From CAYVMD01 sp964452465 (lineage in GTDB: Bacteria > Armatimonadota > JACIXR01), in NCBI GenBank assembly GCA_964452465.1, contig CAYVMD010000004.1, positions 1-64,000 on the forward strand: a stretch of 64,000 bases of DNA, given 5' to 3'. Shown in pieces: positions 53,872 through 63,025 of this stretch; positions within the stretch are counted from its first letter, which is position 1; every line of letters begins with the position of its first letter. The translations under genes were made by a program, and so were the position numbers. Under the pieces are notes generated by a model. That model had not been told where the DNA came from. It saw nothing but the letters and a program-made list of their open reading frames with translations, and made no database searches.

Positions 53872-54672
53872 GTGCCTGTAGTGACGATGAAGGAACTATT
53901 GGAAGCAGGGGTGCATTTCGGGCATCAGACGAGCCGATGGCACCCCAACATGAAGAAGTATATTTATGGGGGCAAAAACGGGATATACATCATAGACCTC
54001 CAGCAGACGATCGAGTTGCTGGAGAAAACCTGTGAATTCGTAAAGCAAGTGGTTTTGCAGGGAAAGACGATCCTCTTTGTGGGGACGAAAAAGCAGGCGC
54101 AAGAAGCGGTGAGGGAAGCGGCGGAAAGATGTGGAATGCCCTATGTAGTGGAGAGATGGATGGGAGGAACCCTCACCAACTTTTCGGTGATAATGCAAGG
54201 GGTGAAAAAACTGGAAGAGTTGGAGAGAATGGAGGAAACGGGGGAATTAGACCGCTTGCCCAAGCGGGAGGCAAGGCTCCTTCGCAAGAAATTGGAGAAG
54301 ATGAGGAGAAACCTGACTGGGATAAGGAACATGAAGGAACTGCCGGGCGCCATATTCATAGTGGACATCCGCAAGGAGGAAACCGCTCTGGGCGAGGCGA
54401 AGAGGTTGGAGATCCCCGTCATCGCCATAGTGGATACGAATTGCGACCCGGAGAAGGTGGAATATCCCATACCGGGCAACGACGATGCCATAAGATCTAT
54501 AAAATTAATCGTGGACAAGATAGCGGATTCCATCTGCCAGGCCCAGCAACTATTAGAACAAGGAGCCGTCATCGTGGAGGAGGAGGCAGCCAGGGAACCA
54601 GAGAGAAAGGAGGAGGAATTGGAGGCGGGGAGAAGGGACCTGGAGGAATGGCTGGAGAATTATGGTGAATAA
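53872..54672 (+). CDS. rpsB: 30S ribosomal protein S2
   Basis: A 266-aa S2 protein: MKELLEAGVHFGHQTSRWHPNMKKYIYG, FVGTKKQAQEAVREAA, RWMGGTLTNF, PGAIFIVD, IVDTNCDPEKVEYPIPGNDDA. The C-terminal tail of about 35 residues is acidic and glutamate-rich. The start is GTG 53872 (VPVVTMKE) with AAAGGAGG about 10 nt upstream. It heads the rpsB-tsf-pyrH-frr operon, whose order is the usual bacterial one. Confidence 0.97.
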   Translation: MPVVTMKELLEAGVHFGHQTSRWHPNMKKYIYGGKNGIYIIDLQQTIELLEKTCEFVKQVVLQGKTILFVGTKKQAQEAVREAAERCGMPYVVERWMGGTLTNFSVIMQGVKKLEELERMEETGELDRLPKREARLLRKKLEKMRRNLTGIRNMKELPGAIFIVDIRKEETALGEAKRLEIPVIAIVDTNCDPEKVEYPIPGNDDAIRSIKLIVDKIADSICQAQQLLEQGAVIVEEEAAREPERKEEELEAGRRDLEEWLENYGE

Positions 54673-54694
54673 TTTCGGAAAGGAGTGATCCAAA

Positions 54695-55297
54695 TTGGCA
54701 GTAACGACGGAACAAGTTAAGAAATTAAGGGATCTTACAGGAGCACCATTGATGGATTGCAAGAAGGCGCTGGAGGAGGCGGGAGGGGATATCCAAAAGG
54801 CTATGACGGTTCTGAAGGAGAAGGGGATGGCAGTAGCAGCGAAGAGGAAAACCAAGGAGGCTAAGGAGGGCTTGATAACCGCTTACATCCACCATAGCGG
54901 GAGGGTGGGCGTGCTTTTGGAGTTGAATTGCGAGACGGATTTCGTGGCGAGGACGGAGGAGTTCAAGGCGTTATCCCATGACCTCGCCATGCAGGTGGCG
55001 GCGATGGCTCCCCTTTATGTTTCCAGGGAGGATGTTCCCCCCGAGGTATTGGAGGAGGAGAAGTCCGCCCTGCGCAAGTGGGCTGAGGGACAAAATCGTC
55101 CCCCTCAGGCGGTGGAGAAGATGATAGAGGGGAAGTTGGAGAATTTCTTCTCCACCGTTTGCCTGTTGGAGCAACCCTTTATAAAGGACGAGGAGAAAAA
55201 GGTGAAGGATGTTATCGCCGAGGCGATGGGGAAGATAGGCGAGAAGATAGTGGTGAGGAGGTTCGTTAGATATGAATTGGGCGAGATCGAGAGTTAA
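54695..55297 (+). CDS. tsf: Translation elongation factor Ts
   Basis: A 200-aa EF-Ts: UBA-like N terminus TTEQVKKLRDLTGAPLMDCKKALEEAGGDIQKA, then YIHHSGRVGVLLELNCETDFVART, followed by one dimerisation-type repeat. It is a short form, as in Thermus and other thermophiles, where E. coli has 283 aa. It exchanges GDP for GTP on EF-Tu. The start is TTG 54695 with AAAGGAG upstream. Its stop overlaps the pyrH ATG (TAATG). Confidence 0.97.
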   Translation: MAVTTEQVKKLRDLTGAPLMDCKKALEEAGGDIQKAMTVLKEKGMAVAAKRKTKEAKEGLITAYIHHSGRVGVLLELNCETDFVARTEEFKALSHDLAMQVAAMAPLYVSREDVPPEVLEEEKSALRKWAEGQNRPPQAVEKMIEGKLENFFSTVCLLEQPFIKDEEKKVKDVIAEAMGKIGEKIVVRRFVRYELGEIES

Positions 55298-56049
55298 TGG
55301 ACATGCCTAAACCTAGGTGGAAGAGGGTGATGCTTAAACTTTCGGGAGAAGCCTTTGCGGGGCAAAAGGGATTCGGGCTGGATCTGCAGGAGGTCAAGAG
55401 GATAGCGGAGGAGATAAAAGAGGCGTGGGAGGAGGGAGTGCAGATAGGGGTCATAACGGGGGGAGGGAACATAGTGAGGGGTTCGGAGGCGGAACAGATG
55501 GGCATGGACAGAGCGACAGGCGATTATATGGGGATGTTGGCAACGGTGATAAACGCCCTCGCCCTCCAGGATGCCTTGGAGAGGTTGGGCGTTCCCACGC
55601 GGGTACAGACCGCCATAGAGATGAGGGAAGTAGCGGAGCCCTTCATAAGGCGGAGGGCTATCTCCCAGATGGAGAAGGGAATGGTAGTGATATTTGCTGC
55701 TGGGACGGGCAACCCATATCTTTCTACCGATACCGCAGCTGCCCTGCGCGCCGCCGAGGTCGGCGCGCAGGTGCTTCTCAAGGCAACCAATGTGGATGGC
55801 GTCTATGAAGATGATCCCCGTAAAAACCCCAATGCCCGCCTCTTCAAGGAATTGGACTACCTGGAGATGGTGAAGAAGGGCTTAAAGATAATGGATTACA
55901 CAGCGGTTATGATGAGCCAGCAGGTGAATATACCCATAATAGTCTTCAATATGAGGGTGAAAGGAAATATAACCAAGGCAGTGCTCGGAGAAGAAATTGG
56001 TACATTCGTAGGAGGGAACCCCGATGGAAAAGTTAGAGAGGATACTTAA
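55297..56049 (+). CDS. pyrH: UMP kinase
   Basis: A 250-aa amino-acid-kinase-fold enzyme: KRVMLKLSGEAFAG, GVITGGGNIVRG, DYMGMLATVINALALQDALE, AAGTGNPYLSTDTAAALRA, KATNVDGVYEDDPRKNP. It phosphorylates UMP to UDP. The first codon may be ATG 55297 or 55303. Its end overlaps frr by 26 nt. Confidence 0.97.
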   Translation: MDMPKPRWKRVMLKLSGEAFAGQKGFGLDLQEVKRIAEEIKEAWEEGVQIGVITGGGNIVRGSEAEQMGMDRATGDYMGMLATVINALALQDALERLGVPTRVQTAIEMREVAEPFIRRRAISQMEKGMVVIFAAGTGNPYLSTDTAAALRAAEVGAQVLLKATNVDGVYEDDPRKNPNARLFKELDYLEMVKKGLKIMDYTAVMMSQQVNIPIIVFNMRVKGNITKAVLGEEIGTFVGGNPDGKVREDT

Positions 56050-56587
56050 GGAATGCGAGGAAAAGATGGAAAAGGTTTTAGAGGGCACCATTTCCGACCT
56101 GGCGGGGATAAGGACGGGAAGGGCAAGCCCCGCTTTGGTGGAGAAGATACCGGTGGAAGCCTATGGTGGCACCTACACGATAGCAGAGTTGGCAGCTATA
56201 ACCGTTCCTGAACCCCGCCTGCTGGTCATCTCCCCCTGGGATAAATCCGTCCTCCCCGCCGTAGAGAAAGCCATCCTTAAATCCCCCCTCGGTTTGACCC
56301 CCTCCAGCGATGGCAATGTAATCCGCCTTCCCTTCCCACCCCTCAGTGAGGAACGTCGCAGGGACATCCTCAAGATCGTGGCGAAGAGAATAGAGGAAGG
56401 GAAAGTAGCGATAAGGAACATAAGGAGGAGCGCCAACGAGGAGTTGGAGGCGCTTGAAGATAAAGGGGAGATATCGGAGGACGACCTCTTCCGTGCGAAG
56501 GAGAAGGTGCAGAAGTTAACCGATAAGTTCATCGGTCTTCTGGACGAAGCGCAAAAGGCGAAGGAGAAGGAGATCCTGGAGGTTTAA
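56024..56587 (+). CDS. frr: Ribosome recycling factor
   Basis: A 187-aa RRF: IRTGRASPALVEKIPVEAYGG, PWDKSVLPAVEKAI, GLTPSSDGNVIRLPFPPLSEERR, VAIRNIRR. It splits post-termination ribosomes with EF-G. GGAGG inside pyrH serves its start. Its 3' end overlaps the convergent larB stop by 4 nt. Confidence 0.97.
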   Translation: MEKLERILKECEEKMEKVLEGTISDLAGIRTGRASPALVEKIPVEAYGGTYTIAELAAITVPEPRLLVISPWDKSVLPAVEKAILKSPLGLTPSSDGNVIRLPFPPLSEERRRDILKIVAKRIEEGKVAIRNIRRSANEELEALEDKGEISEDDLFRAKEKVQKLTDKFIGLLDEAQKAKEKEILEV

Positions 56588-57321
56588 AGGTCCTCGCCCA
56601 CCTTCAAAAGAAGGTGGGCGAACACGCCAGCAGAGAAGCCTGCATCTATATTCACAACCGCCACGCCGGGAGCGCAGGAATTAAGCATGGATAAAAGGGG
56701 CGCTATGCCCCCAAAGGATGCTCCATAGCCGACGCTGGTTGGCACCGCTATCACCGGCTTCCCCACCAAACCGGCAATCACCGAGGGCAAAGCCCCCTCC
56801 ATGCCCGCGATGGCGATTATCGCGCTCGCTTCCCTCAATTTTCCCAGATTCCCGAAGAGGCGATGTATCCCCGCTACTCCCACATCGTATATCCCTTCCA
56901 CCCTTCTGCCTAAGAACCTCAGGGTAACAACCGCCTCCTCCGCCACTGGTATGTCCGATGTCCCTCCCGTCACAACCGCAATAAAGCCCTTCCCTTGGGG
57001 TGGGGGCATCTCTCCCCAAACTATCACCCTCCCCTTAGGGAAATACTCCGCCTTGGGGAGATTCTCCCTCACCTCCTCCCACACCTGGGGGGAGGCGCGA
57101 GTGGCCATCACCCTCCCGTTCTTCTCATAGAGCCTCCTCATTATCTCCACTATCTCCTGGGGAGACTTCCCAGGGCAGAAAACCACCTCGGGGACCCCTA
57201 TCCTATCCCAGCGTCCGTGGTCAACCTTGGCGAACTCCAGATCCTCCCATCCCTTTATCCTTTCCTTTGCCTCCTCCACCGTGAGCCGTCCTTCCCGCAG
57301 AGCCCTCAGCAATTCCTCCAA
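56584..57321 (-). CDS. larB: Pyridinium-3,5-biscarboxylic acid mononucleotide synthase LarB
   Basis: A 245-aa LarB: N-terminal helices, then a PurE-like core (GTSDIPVAEEAVVTLRFLG, VYDVGVAGIHRL-like, AGMEGALPSVIAGLVGKPVIAVPTSVGYGASFGGIAPLLSMLNSCAPGVAVVNIDAGFSAG). LarB carboxylates nicotinate adenine dinucleotide in nickel-pincer cofactor synthesis for lactate racemase-type enzymes. larC and larE are not in the window. It is convergent with frr, and its start lies 5 nt from the next gene's end. Confidence 0.94.
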   Translation of the reverse strand: MEELLRALREGRLTVEEAKERIKGWEDLEFAKVDHGRWDRIGVPEVVFCPGKSPQEIVEIMRRLYEKNGRVMATRASPQVWEEVRENLPKAEYFPKGRVIVWGEMPPPQGKGFIAVVTGGTSDIPVAEEAVVTLRFLGRRVEGIYDVGVAGIHRLFGNLGKLREASAIIAIAGMEGALPSVIAGLVGKPVIAVPTSVGYGASFGGIAPLLSMLNSCAPGVAVVNIDAGFSAGVFAHLLLKVGEDL

Positions 57322-57325
57322 TTCC

Positions 57326-58360
57326 CTATTTTCCAGGGAGGTTCACCTCCATCATCTTCAAGTCGTTTTGGGAGATAAATAATACCTTATCGAGAGCGCA
57401 AGGAATGCACCTCTTTATTTTCTGGGAGTATTCCTCCTCCCAGATGAACCTCCCCCTATCGTTGAAGAGAAGGAGCTTGCCATGTAACTCGTCATGACCC
57501 AAAACTCCTCCATTAGGCAAAACGAGTAAGGGCTTAACCTGTAGAAGGACGCCCCCTCTTTTCCACTTAACCTCTCCCCTCCAATCCACCACCAACAACT
57601 CCCTCTCCTCCATTCCCCCCCTTGATTCCTGTCTCAATCCCAGACAATAAAAGGGGGAATAGGAGAGTATGAAATCGCCCCTCCCCTCGAAGACCTTGCT
57701 CCAAAGGAGATAACCTTGGGGGGTGTGACGGGAGAGGTAAGTCCTATCCGAGGAATGGAAGAGGAGGAACCCCCCATCGGTTAAAGGATATATCCTCTGG
57801 ATCCCCGCGTAGGGGAAGAAGTATATCTGGCTGGGTGGTCTAAAAAGGCAGAGGCTTTGGTTCAAGGCTAAACCTATCCTGCCGTCGATGAGTATCACCA
57901 CATCCCTTATATCGTCGCCGAAGCGATATCTCCGCCAGCCCTTCAATCTCCCCGGTCGAGAGCTGAGGGTGAAGAGGTAGAGATACCTATTCCCTGCCAC
58001 AACCGCTATCTGCTTCCCCCGCCAGGTGATGGAGGTGATCTTCTCCATCTCCTCCCGCCAAAAGGAGTATCCTTTGGGAGTGTAAAAGACGAGTTCGTCC
58101 CTTCCCCCCTTTTCTCTAACCGCCACGAATTGTCCATCCTCCAGGAGAAAAGCCCTCTTCAGCCCACTAACCTTGCCCTGCCAGAGAACCTTCCCCTCCA
58201 CGCTCAATATATTTATCCTGTCCCTCCCCCAAACCAATATCTTATCCCTTTGGGCGTTTCCTCCCTCCGCCTCTACGTTAAGGCTCCAGAGGACATGAAG
58301 GGGCTGGGATACAGCCAGTCCGCATAGCGCAATTAAAAAAAGAAAGAATCGCTCCCTCAT
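57326..58360 (-). CDS. Secreted beta-propeller-like protein of unknown function
   Basis: A 344-aa protein with a signal peptide (about 1-19) and about seven repeats of the PQQ/WD-like type (ILSVEGKVLWQGKV, FYTPKGYSFWREEM, VVDWRGEVKWKRGG, LFNDRGRFIWEEEY). The Trp at the blade ends and the G-x-x-x-W pattern support a propeller. No catalytic motif is seen. It sits between pdxT and larB with a 4-nt overlap and 5-nt gap, so it is co-transcribed, but a link to those pathways is not evident. Confidence 0.7.
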   Translation of the reverse strand: MRERFFLFLIALCGLAVSQPLHVLWSLNVEAEGGNAQRDKILVWGRDRINILSVEGKVLWQGKVSGLKRAFLLEDGQFVAVREKGGRDELVFYTPKGYSFWREEMEKITSITWRGKQIAVVAGNRYLYLFTLSSRPGRLKGWRRYRFGDDIRDVVILIDGRIGLALNQSLCLFRPPSQIYFFPYAGIQRIYPLTDGGFLLFHSSDRTYLSRHTPQGYLLWSKVFEGRGDFILSYSPFYCLGLRQESRGGMEERELLVVDWRGEVKWKRGGVLLQVKPLLVLPNGGVLGHDELHGKLLLFNDRGRFIWEEEYSQKIKRCIPCALDKVLFISQNDLKMMEVNLPGK

Positions 58361-58923
58361 CCACCCAAACTAAGGAAATATTTGTAGAGGCGGGGATCAT
58401 CCGTCAACTCGGGGTGAAAGGCACACGCCAGAAGCCTTCCCTGCCTCGCCAGAACTATCCCCTCGTCCAATTTGCAGAGGATCTCCACCTCCGGGGAAGC
58501 CTCCGTTATTAAGGGAGCGCGAATGAATATCGCCCTAACTGGCTCCTCTCCTAAAGCGGGTATATTTAGAAGGGTCTCGAAGGAATCCTTCTGCCTTCCG
58601 AAGGCGTTTCTCCTCACGGTGATATCCATGAGCCCCAGGAGAGGCTGTTGCCAATTTTCCACCCTCTTCGCCAAGAGGATCATACCGGCGCAGGTTCCTA
58701 GGACGGGCATGCCATCCCTTGCTCTCTCCGCTATCTTGCTTGCCAATCCATATCGGGAAAGGAGGGTTCCAATGGTGGTGGACTCTCCACCTGGGATAAC
58801 CAGGGCATCAACTCGTTTCAGCTCCTCTTCGTCCTTCACTAAGGAGGCATCCACCCCCATTCTCTTCAGAGCGAGGAGATGTTCTTCAAAATCTCCCTGT
58901 AAAGCGAGCACGCCGACCTTCAT
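58357..58923 (-). CDS. pdxT: Pyridoxal 5'-phosphate synthase glutaminase subunit PdxT
   Basis: A 188-aa class I glutaminase: GVLALQGDFEEHLLAL, VIPGGESTTIG, GTCAGMILLA (nucleophile Cys) and CAFHPELTDD (His, Glu). It supplies ammonia to PdxS. The start is 36 nt after the pdxS stop. Its stop overlaps the propeller gene's start. Confidence 0.97.
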   Translation of the reverse strand: MKVGVLALQGDFEEHLLALKRMGVDASLVKDEEELKRVDALVIPGGESTTIGTLLSRYGLASKIAERARDGMPVLGTCAGMILLAKRVENWQQPLLGLMDITVRRNAFGRQKDSFETLLNIPALGEEPVRAIFIRAPLITEASPEVEILCKLDEGIVLARQGRLLACAFHPELTDDPRLYKYFLSLGG

Positions 58924-58958
58924 TTTCCTTCTCCCTTCTCTTTTTTAAGGAAGATAGC

Positions 58959-59843
58959 CTACCAGCCGCGGGTAGCGAGGAGGTCCTTCTCCTCCAACTT
59001 CCTGATATCCAGCCCCCTCATCGGCTCGCCCAAGCCCTCGGAGACCTTGGCGAGGATATCGGGTCTATCATAGTAGGTAACCGCGTCCACTATCGCTTTC
59101 GCCCGGGCGTAGGGGTCCTCGGACTTGAAGATTCCGGAGCCGACGAAAACCGCCTCCGCTCCCAACTGCATCATAAGGGCTGCGTCGGCGGGAGTGGCGA
59201 TGCCTCCCGCGGCGAAGTTGGGGACGGGAAGGCGCCCATGCTCCGCCACCCAGCAAACGAGTTCGTAGGGAGCGCCCAACCTCTTAGCCTCCGCCATCAA
59301 TTCCTCCTTGGGGAGGGAGGTCAGCCTCCTTATTTCGTCCATAATCAGGCGCATATGTCTCACCGCCTCCACCACATTGCCTGTTCCTGCCTCCCCCTTG
59401 GTCCTTATCATAGCTGCCCCTTCCGCGATCCTCCGCAGGGCTTCCCCCAGGTCCCTTGCTCCGCAGACGAAGGGGACGGAGAACCTGTGCTTATCAATGT
59501 GATGGGATTCATCGGCGGGGGTAAGGACCTCCGATTCATCTATGAAGTCCACTCCCAACGCCTCCAAGATTTGGGCTTCCACGAAATGCCCGATACGGCA
59601 TTTCGCCATAACAGGGATGGAGACCGCCTCCATGATTTCCTTTATTTTGGCGGGGTCGGCCATCCTCGCCACGCCCCCCTCCGCCCTTATATCCGCCGGC
59701 ACCCTTTCCAGGGCCATGACTGCTACAGCACCCGCCTCCTCAGCGATTTTAGCCTGTTCGGCATTGGTGACATCCATGATGACGCCACCTTTGAGCATGC
59801 GAGCGAGTCCAACTTTAACCTGCCAAGTTCCTCTTTCCAACAT
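58959..59843 (-). CDS. pdxS: Pyridoxal 5'-phosphate synthase subunit PdxS
   Basis: A 294-aa PdxS TIM barrel: VKVGLARMLKGGVIMDVTNAEQAKIAEEAGAVAVMALERVPADIRA, VMAKCRIGHFVEAQIL, TKGEAGTGNVVEAVRHMR, NFAAGGIATPADAALMMQLGAEAVFVGSGIF. It builds pyridoxal phosphate from ribose-5-phosphate, glyceraldehyde-3-phosphate and ammonia. ATG 59843 follows GGAGGCG; the upstream in-frame TTG is that site itself. Confidence 0.97.
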   Translation of the reverse strand: MLERGTWQVKVGLARMLKGGVIMDVTNAEQAKIAEEAGAVAVMALERVPADIRAEGGVARMADPAKIKEIMEAVSIPVMAKCRIGHFVEAQILEALGVDFIDESEVLTPADESHHIDKHRFSVPFVCGARDLGEALRRIAEGAAMIRTKGEAGTGNVVEAVRHMRLIMDEIRRLTSLPKEELMAEAKRLGAPYELVCWVAEHGRLPVPNFAAGGIATPADAALMMQLGAEAVFVGSGIFKSEDPYARAKAIVDAVTYYDRPDILAKVSEGLGEPMRGLDIRKLEEKDLLATRGW

Positions 59844-60043
59844 AATTATCGCCTCCAATTGTTAATTTTACCCCACCTTTATTCCGAAGTCAAATTATGG
59901 ATTTAAAGGCAGAAACCTTGGGATAAGACAGGAGTGTAGGCAAGGAGCCAAACAACACCGAGGCTTTTTAGGGAGGCTCTTCTGTATTATAATTTAAGGG
60001 CAAAAATAGAGTGCGCCCGCGGGAAAGGAGGAAGAGGTTTTCA

Positions 60044-61525
60044 GTGAGAGAAGATTCCTTGCTACTGTTTACATCCGCCTTGCTTGCCCTAACGCTTCTG
60101 GTTTCCTCTGGGGTATTTCCGCAACAGGAAAGGACGGCGCATAACCCCTCAGCCTCAAAAGTCCCTTACCGGGGAAGATATGCTATCGTCGTGAGTTCAA
60201 CGACCAATAGGGATTGGCACGAGGTTGTGGAGGCGCTGAAGAAGAAACACCCCTCCGCCATCCTCCTTTCCTATACGAATTCGCCCTCAGAGGTCCGATC
60301 AAAATTGAGCGAAATCATGCCCCGCTATGTGGCGTTCGTCGCCGAGCCCGAGGAGATAAGCGAGGGATTCGTCCGGGAGATCCACGCCTTCATGAGAAAC
60401 CTCGACGATGACCCCTACTACGATGCCTTCTTCGGCATCATCACGGGCTATACCCAAGAGGACGCCCTGAAGATGGTTAAGGAAGATACGCCCTTCTTCG
60501 TCAGAAAGGCTCTCATAGCCTTCGAGAGCCCATCCCTGCTCCAATCCTTCCAGGAGGGCATGTCCTTCAGCGAAGGGAGCGCGGGGAAGGGCTGGCTCAG
60601 GAGGAAAGGTTCTCAGGAGGTGGAGGCTTTAAGCGATGTCCCCTCCGATGTGACGAAACTTTTGGTGGAAGCCCTCAACAGCAACACCGTAGACCTCTTC
60701 GCGACGAGTGGGCACGCCACGGAGCACAATTGGCAGGTCGCCTACACCCTTTCCGCCTTCGGCGGGAAAACTGGCTATTTCATCCACAGGAACGGCACCC
60801 TGATAGGGCGCTCTGCGGATGGGGAAGAATGGGAGATCCGCACGACCAATCCCAAGATATTCTGGCCCGCGGGGAACTGCCTGATCGGGCACATCGATAA
60901 GAGGGACTGCATGATGACCTCCTGGCTTCACAGCGGAGGGGTCGTTCAGAGCATCGGCTACATCGTTCCCACCTGGTATGGCTATGGGGGATGGGGCATA
61001 GGCACCTATTTCATAAACTCCAAGGATGGGAGAGGGAATAGGGGCTTCTATACCTTCGCCGAGAGCTTCCTCTCCAATTGCCAATCCCTCATCTTCGACC
61101 TGGAGAGGCATAAAAATGGCGAGGTCACCCTCGCTGAGCGCGATCTCCAAGGGCATCAATACGACCGGGATGCAGTTGCCTTTTATGGCGATCCCGCTGG
61201 GAGGGCTTATGTGCTTAAAGATGGCACGACCGACTGGGATTATATATGCGATCTCAAGGTTGATAAGTTGGAGGGGAAGAGGTATAGGATATCGTTGATG
61301 GTGAAATTTAGGAAGGAAAGGGGCTCCTTCGACAGGCTCCTCGTAGCCTATCCCACCTGGAGGATAGATGTGAATAGCGTTCGGGATGTGCGGGCGAATG
61401 CGCCCTACATCATAACGGACAGTTTCATCGGGCTCAGCCCCTGGAAGCAAGGGGACCCTCCCATAAAGGAGGGCAAGACATTCACCCTAAGTTTCTCCGC
61501 TTCCCCCTTAGACCCCGTTCCATAG
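60044..61525 (+). CDS. Secreted gingipain/caspase-like (clan CD) cysteine-peptidase-like protein
   Basis: A protein of about 493 aa with a signal peptide (VREDSLLLFTSALLALTLLVSS). An N-terminal Rossmann-like part (YAIVVSS, HPSAILLSY, VAFVAEPEEISEGFVREIHAFM, YYDAFFGIITGYT) leads to LFATSGHATEHNW (His224) and WPAGNCLIGHI (Cys279), the ordered His-Gly then Cys dyad of peptidase families C25 and C14. A beta domain ends it. GTG 60044 follows GGAGGAAGAGG; a GTG at 60011 is possible (add 11 to residue numbers). A TATAAT at 59988-59993 probably drives it. Activity is inferred from the dyad only. Confidence 0.7.
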   Translation: MREDSLLLFTSALLALTLLVSSGVFPQQERTAHNPSASKVPYRGRYAIVVSSTTNRDWHEVVEALKKKHPSAILLSYTNSPSEVRSKLSEIMPRYVAFVAEPEEISEGFVREIHAFMRNLDDDPYYDAFFGIITGYTQEDALKMVKEDTPFFVRKALIAFESPSLLQSFQEGMSFSEGSAGKGWLRRKGSQEVEALSDVPSDVTKLLVEALNSNTVDLFATSGHATEHNWQVAYTLSAFGGKTGYFIHRNGTLIGRSADGEEWEIRTTNPKIFWPAGNCLIGHIDKRDCMMTSWLHSGGVVQSIGYIVPTWYGYGGWGIGTYFINSKDGRGNRGFYTFAESFLSNCQSLIFDLERHKNGEVTLAERDLQGHQYDRDAVAFYGDPAGRAYVLKDGTTDWDYICDLKVDKLEGKRYRISLMVKFRKERGSFDRLLVAYPTWRIDVNSVRDVRANAPYIITDSFIGLSPWKQGDPPIKEGKTFTLSFSASPLDPVP

Positions 61526-61546
61526 TTTGCGAAGAAGGATTTCTCG

Positions 61547-62197
61547 CTACCGCTGAAGGTCGGATGCTTTCTTCCTCGCCGAGATCGCGACGAATCCTCC
61601 CTCCCCGTATCCCTCCTTTATCGGTTCGATAGCGGTTATCTCCTCGGGGTTTTTAAATATCGTCTGGCAGGTCCTCACATCCTCGAACTCCAATTGCTCC
61701 AGCCACTTCAGGATCTGCCTCACGGGATAGATATGGGCATGCCTATAGAATTTGCTTTCCCTCTTTTTAGCCTTGTACAATCGCCCCAGGAAGCTCTCCC
61801 CATCTATCGTGCCTATGATGAGATATCCTCCCGGAGCGAGGACCCGCTTAGCCTCCTTGAGCGCCTGCAGGGGATCCTCCACGAAGCATAAAGTTACGAT
61901 CAGCAACACCAAATCGAAGGAAGAATCGGGGAAGGGGAGCGCTTCCGCCTTGCCTTCGTAGACCTCTATTCCTCGCTTTCGCGCTATCTCCGCCATTGCC
62001 TTGGCGGGCTCCACCCCCACTCGGATACCCAAGGGGACCGCGAACCTGCCCGTTCCCACTCCGACCTCCAATCCGTTAGCCTTTTCGGGGAGGAGCCTCT
62101 TTACAGCCAGGATCTCCGATTCATAGACGAACCTATTCCTTTCGAACCACTCATCGTATTCCTGGGCGTGCTGTTGGAAGGCCTCGATGTTTTTCAT
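61547..62197 (-). CDS. Class I SAM-dependent methyltransferase
   Basis: A 216-aa Methyltransf_11-type enzyme: motif I LEVGVGTGRFA (43-53), EAL-PFPDSSFDLVLLIVTLCFVEDP, and KRVLAPGGYLIIGTID. The substrate is unknown; the closest style is ubiquinone/small-molecule methyltransferases. No operon partner: the gene is convergent with the clan CD protein and 67 nt from the HTH gene. Confidence 0.85.
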   Translation of the reverse strand: MKNIEAFQQHAQEYDEWFERNRFVYESEILAVKRLLPEKANGLEVGVGTGRFAVPLGIRVGVEPAKAMAEIARKRGIEVYEGKAEALPFPDSSFDLVLLIVTLCFVEDPLQALKEAKRVLAPGGYLIIGTIDGESFLGRLYKAKKRESKFYRHAHIYPVRQILKWLEQLEFEDVRTCQTIFKNPEEITAIEPIKEGYGEGGFVAISARKKASDLQR

Positions 62198-62264
62198 ATT
62201 AATTCACCCTCCCGAGATCAACCCTCGCCTCCCCCAAGTGTAGCGAGAAATAATCGCCCAACAA

Positions 62265-62870
62265 CTATCCCTCTGGGGCGACCTTTCCACTATCTTTATC
62301 CTTTCCCCTTTGAATATACAAATGCAAAATCTTCTTAAGAAGGGCGGGATTTTTATCGATCAATACCTCTATGAGCCTCGCCCACGCCACGGGGAGGAGT
62401 GGTTGTCTGTTGAGAAACCTATACCAAGTGCGGTAATTAATGCCCAACGCCTCCGCCACTCCAAGGGGATCGTCTTTGCCCAGGGTCTGTGCTAACTCTT
62501 TAAGCGCCTCTCGCCAGGGAGAATGCTCTATCCTTTCAAAGAGTCTCTTCTTCCAGGCAAGGAGTTTCTCCTGCAAGTTTTGGAGTCCTTTTGCCGCCTT
62601 TTCTTGCAGACATTGTTTAAAATCTCGATATAGTTTTTCGTCCTTCTTTTTCAAATCTTCCAACAACCGATCGAGTTTGTCTTGAGTCTTCGGTTGGGGG
62701 AGGAAAGTTTCGTGTCGCCTTAGGTAATGGAAGACATTGGGAGGGAGTTTATAGTGCAGAGTCATAGCATAGATGCTTCGAAAGCCAAGAGTTTTTCTTA
62801 TTTTCTCGAAGAGGTCATCCATTATTCCGTCTTCTCGAGCCATAAGCCTTTTCAGGCTTACATTTTCCAT
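62265..62870 (-). CDS. Tandem helix-turn-helix protein divergent from the CRISPR leader
   Basis: An all-helical 201-aa basic protein. Two similar HTH-like units are seen: about 32-71 (LHYKLPPNVFHYLRRHETFLP) and 136-172 (LGINYRTWYRFLNRQPLLP). Both show L-x(6-8)-[FW]-[HY]-x-[FL]-[LN]-R then LP, so they probably arose by duplication, joined by a lysine-rich helical linker (72-125). I do not recognise a family. Architecture recalls the archaeal CRISPR-repeat-binding protein Cbp1, which is built from tandem HTH units; homology is not claimed. Its -35/-10 boxes put the transcript start near 62865, so ATG 62843 (MAREDG) or 62822 (MDDLF) may be the real start rather than 62870. Confidence 0.65.
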   Translation of the reverse strand: MENVSLKRLMAREDGIMDDLFEKIRKTLGFRSIYAMTLHYKLPPNVFHYLRRHETFLPQPKTQDKLDRLLEDLKKKDEKLYRDFKQCLQEKAAKGLQNLQEKLLAWKKRLFERIEHSPWREALKELAQTLGKDDPLGVAEALGINYRTWYRFLNRQPLLPVAWARLIEVLIDKNPALLKKILHLYIQRGKDKDSGKVAPEG

Positions 62871-62871
62871 A

Positions 62872-62901
62872 ATGGTAGCATACCCAAAAAGCCTTTGTAA
62901 A
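62872..62901 (-). promoter_or_regulatory. Promoter of the tandem-HTH gene
   Basis: On the minus strand TTTACA (62896-62901), 18-nt spacer, TACCAT (62872-62877). The same box occurs at about 18239-18276 and, in weaker form, at 18070-18100. Confidence 0.5.
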
Positions 62902-62996
62902 CAGGTTCATCCTAAATCCTACACTTTCTTCTTTTTACATAGAAATCCCTCAAAACTTGTCAATACCTTTTTAAGATTCCGTTCCCTCGCGGCTTT

Positions 62997-63025
62997 TTGC
63001 CTTGCAACTCCTTTCGGGATTATAT
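62997..63025 (+). promoter_or_regulatory. Leader promoter for the CRISPR array
   Basis: TTGCCT (62997-63002), 17-nt spacer, TTATAT (63020-63025), pointing into the array about 210 nt before repeat 1. The same boxes are kept in the 18 kb copy. Confidence 0.55.

Noticed and set aside
60629..61450. Antisense 273-aa ORF
   Set aside because: It is a shadow of the clan CD protein, whose frame has the signal peptide and dyad motifs.
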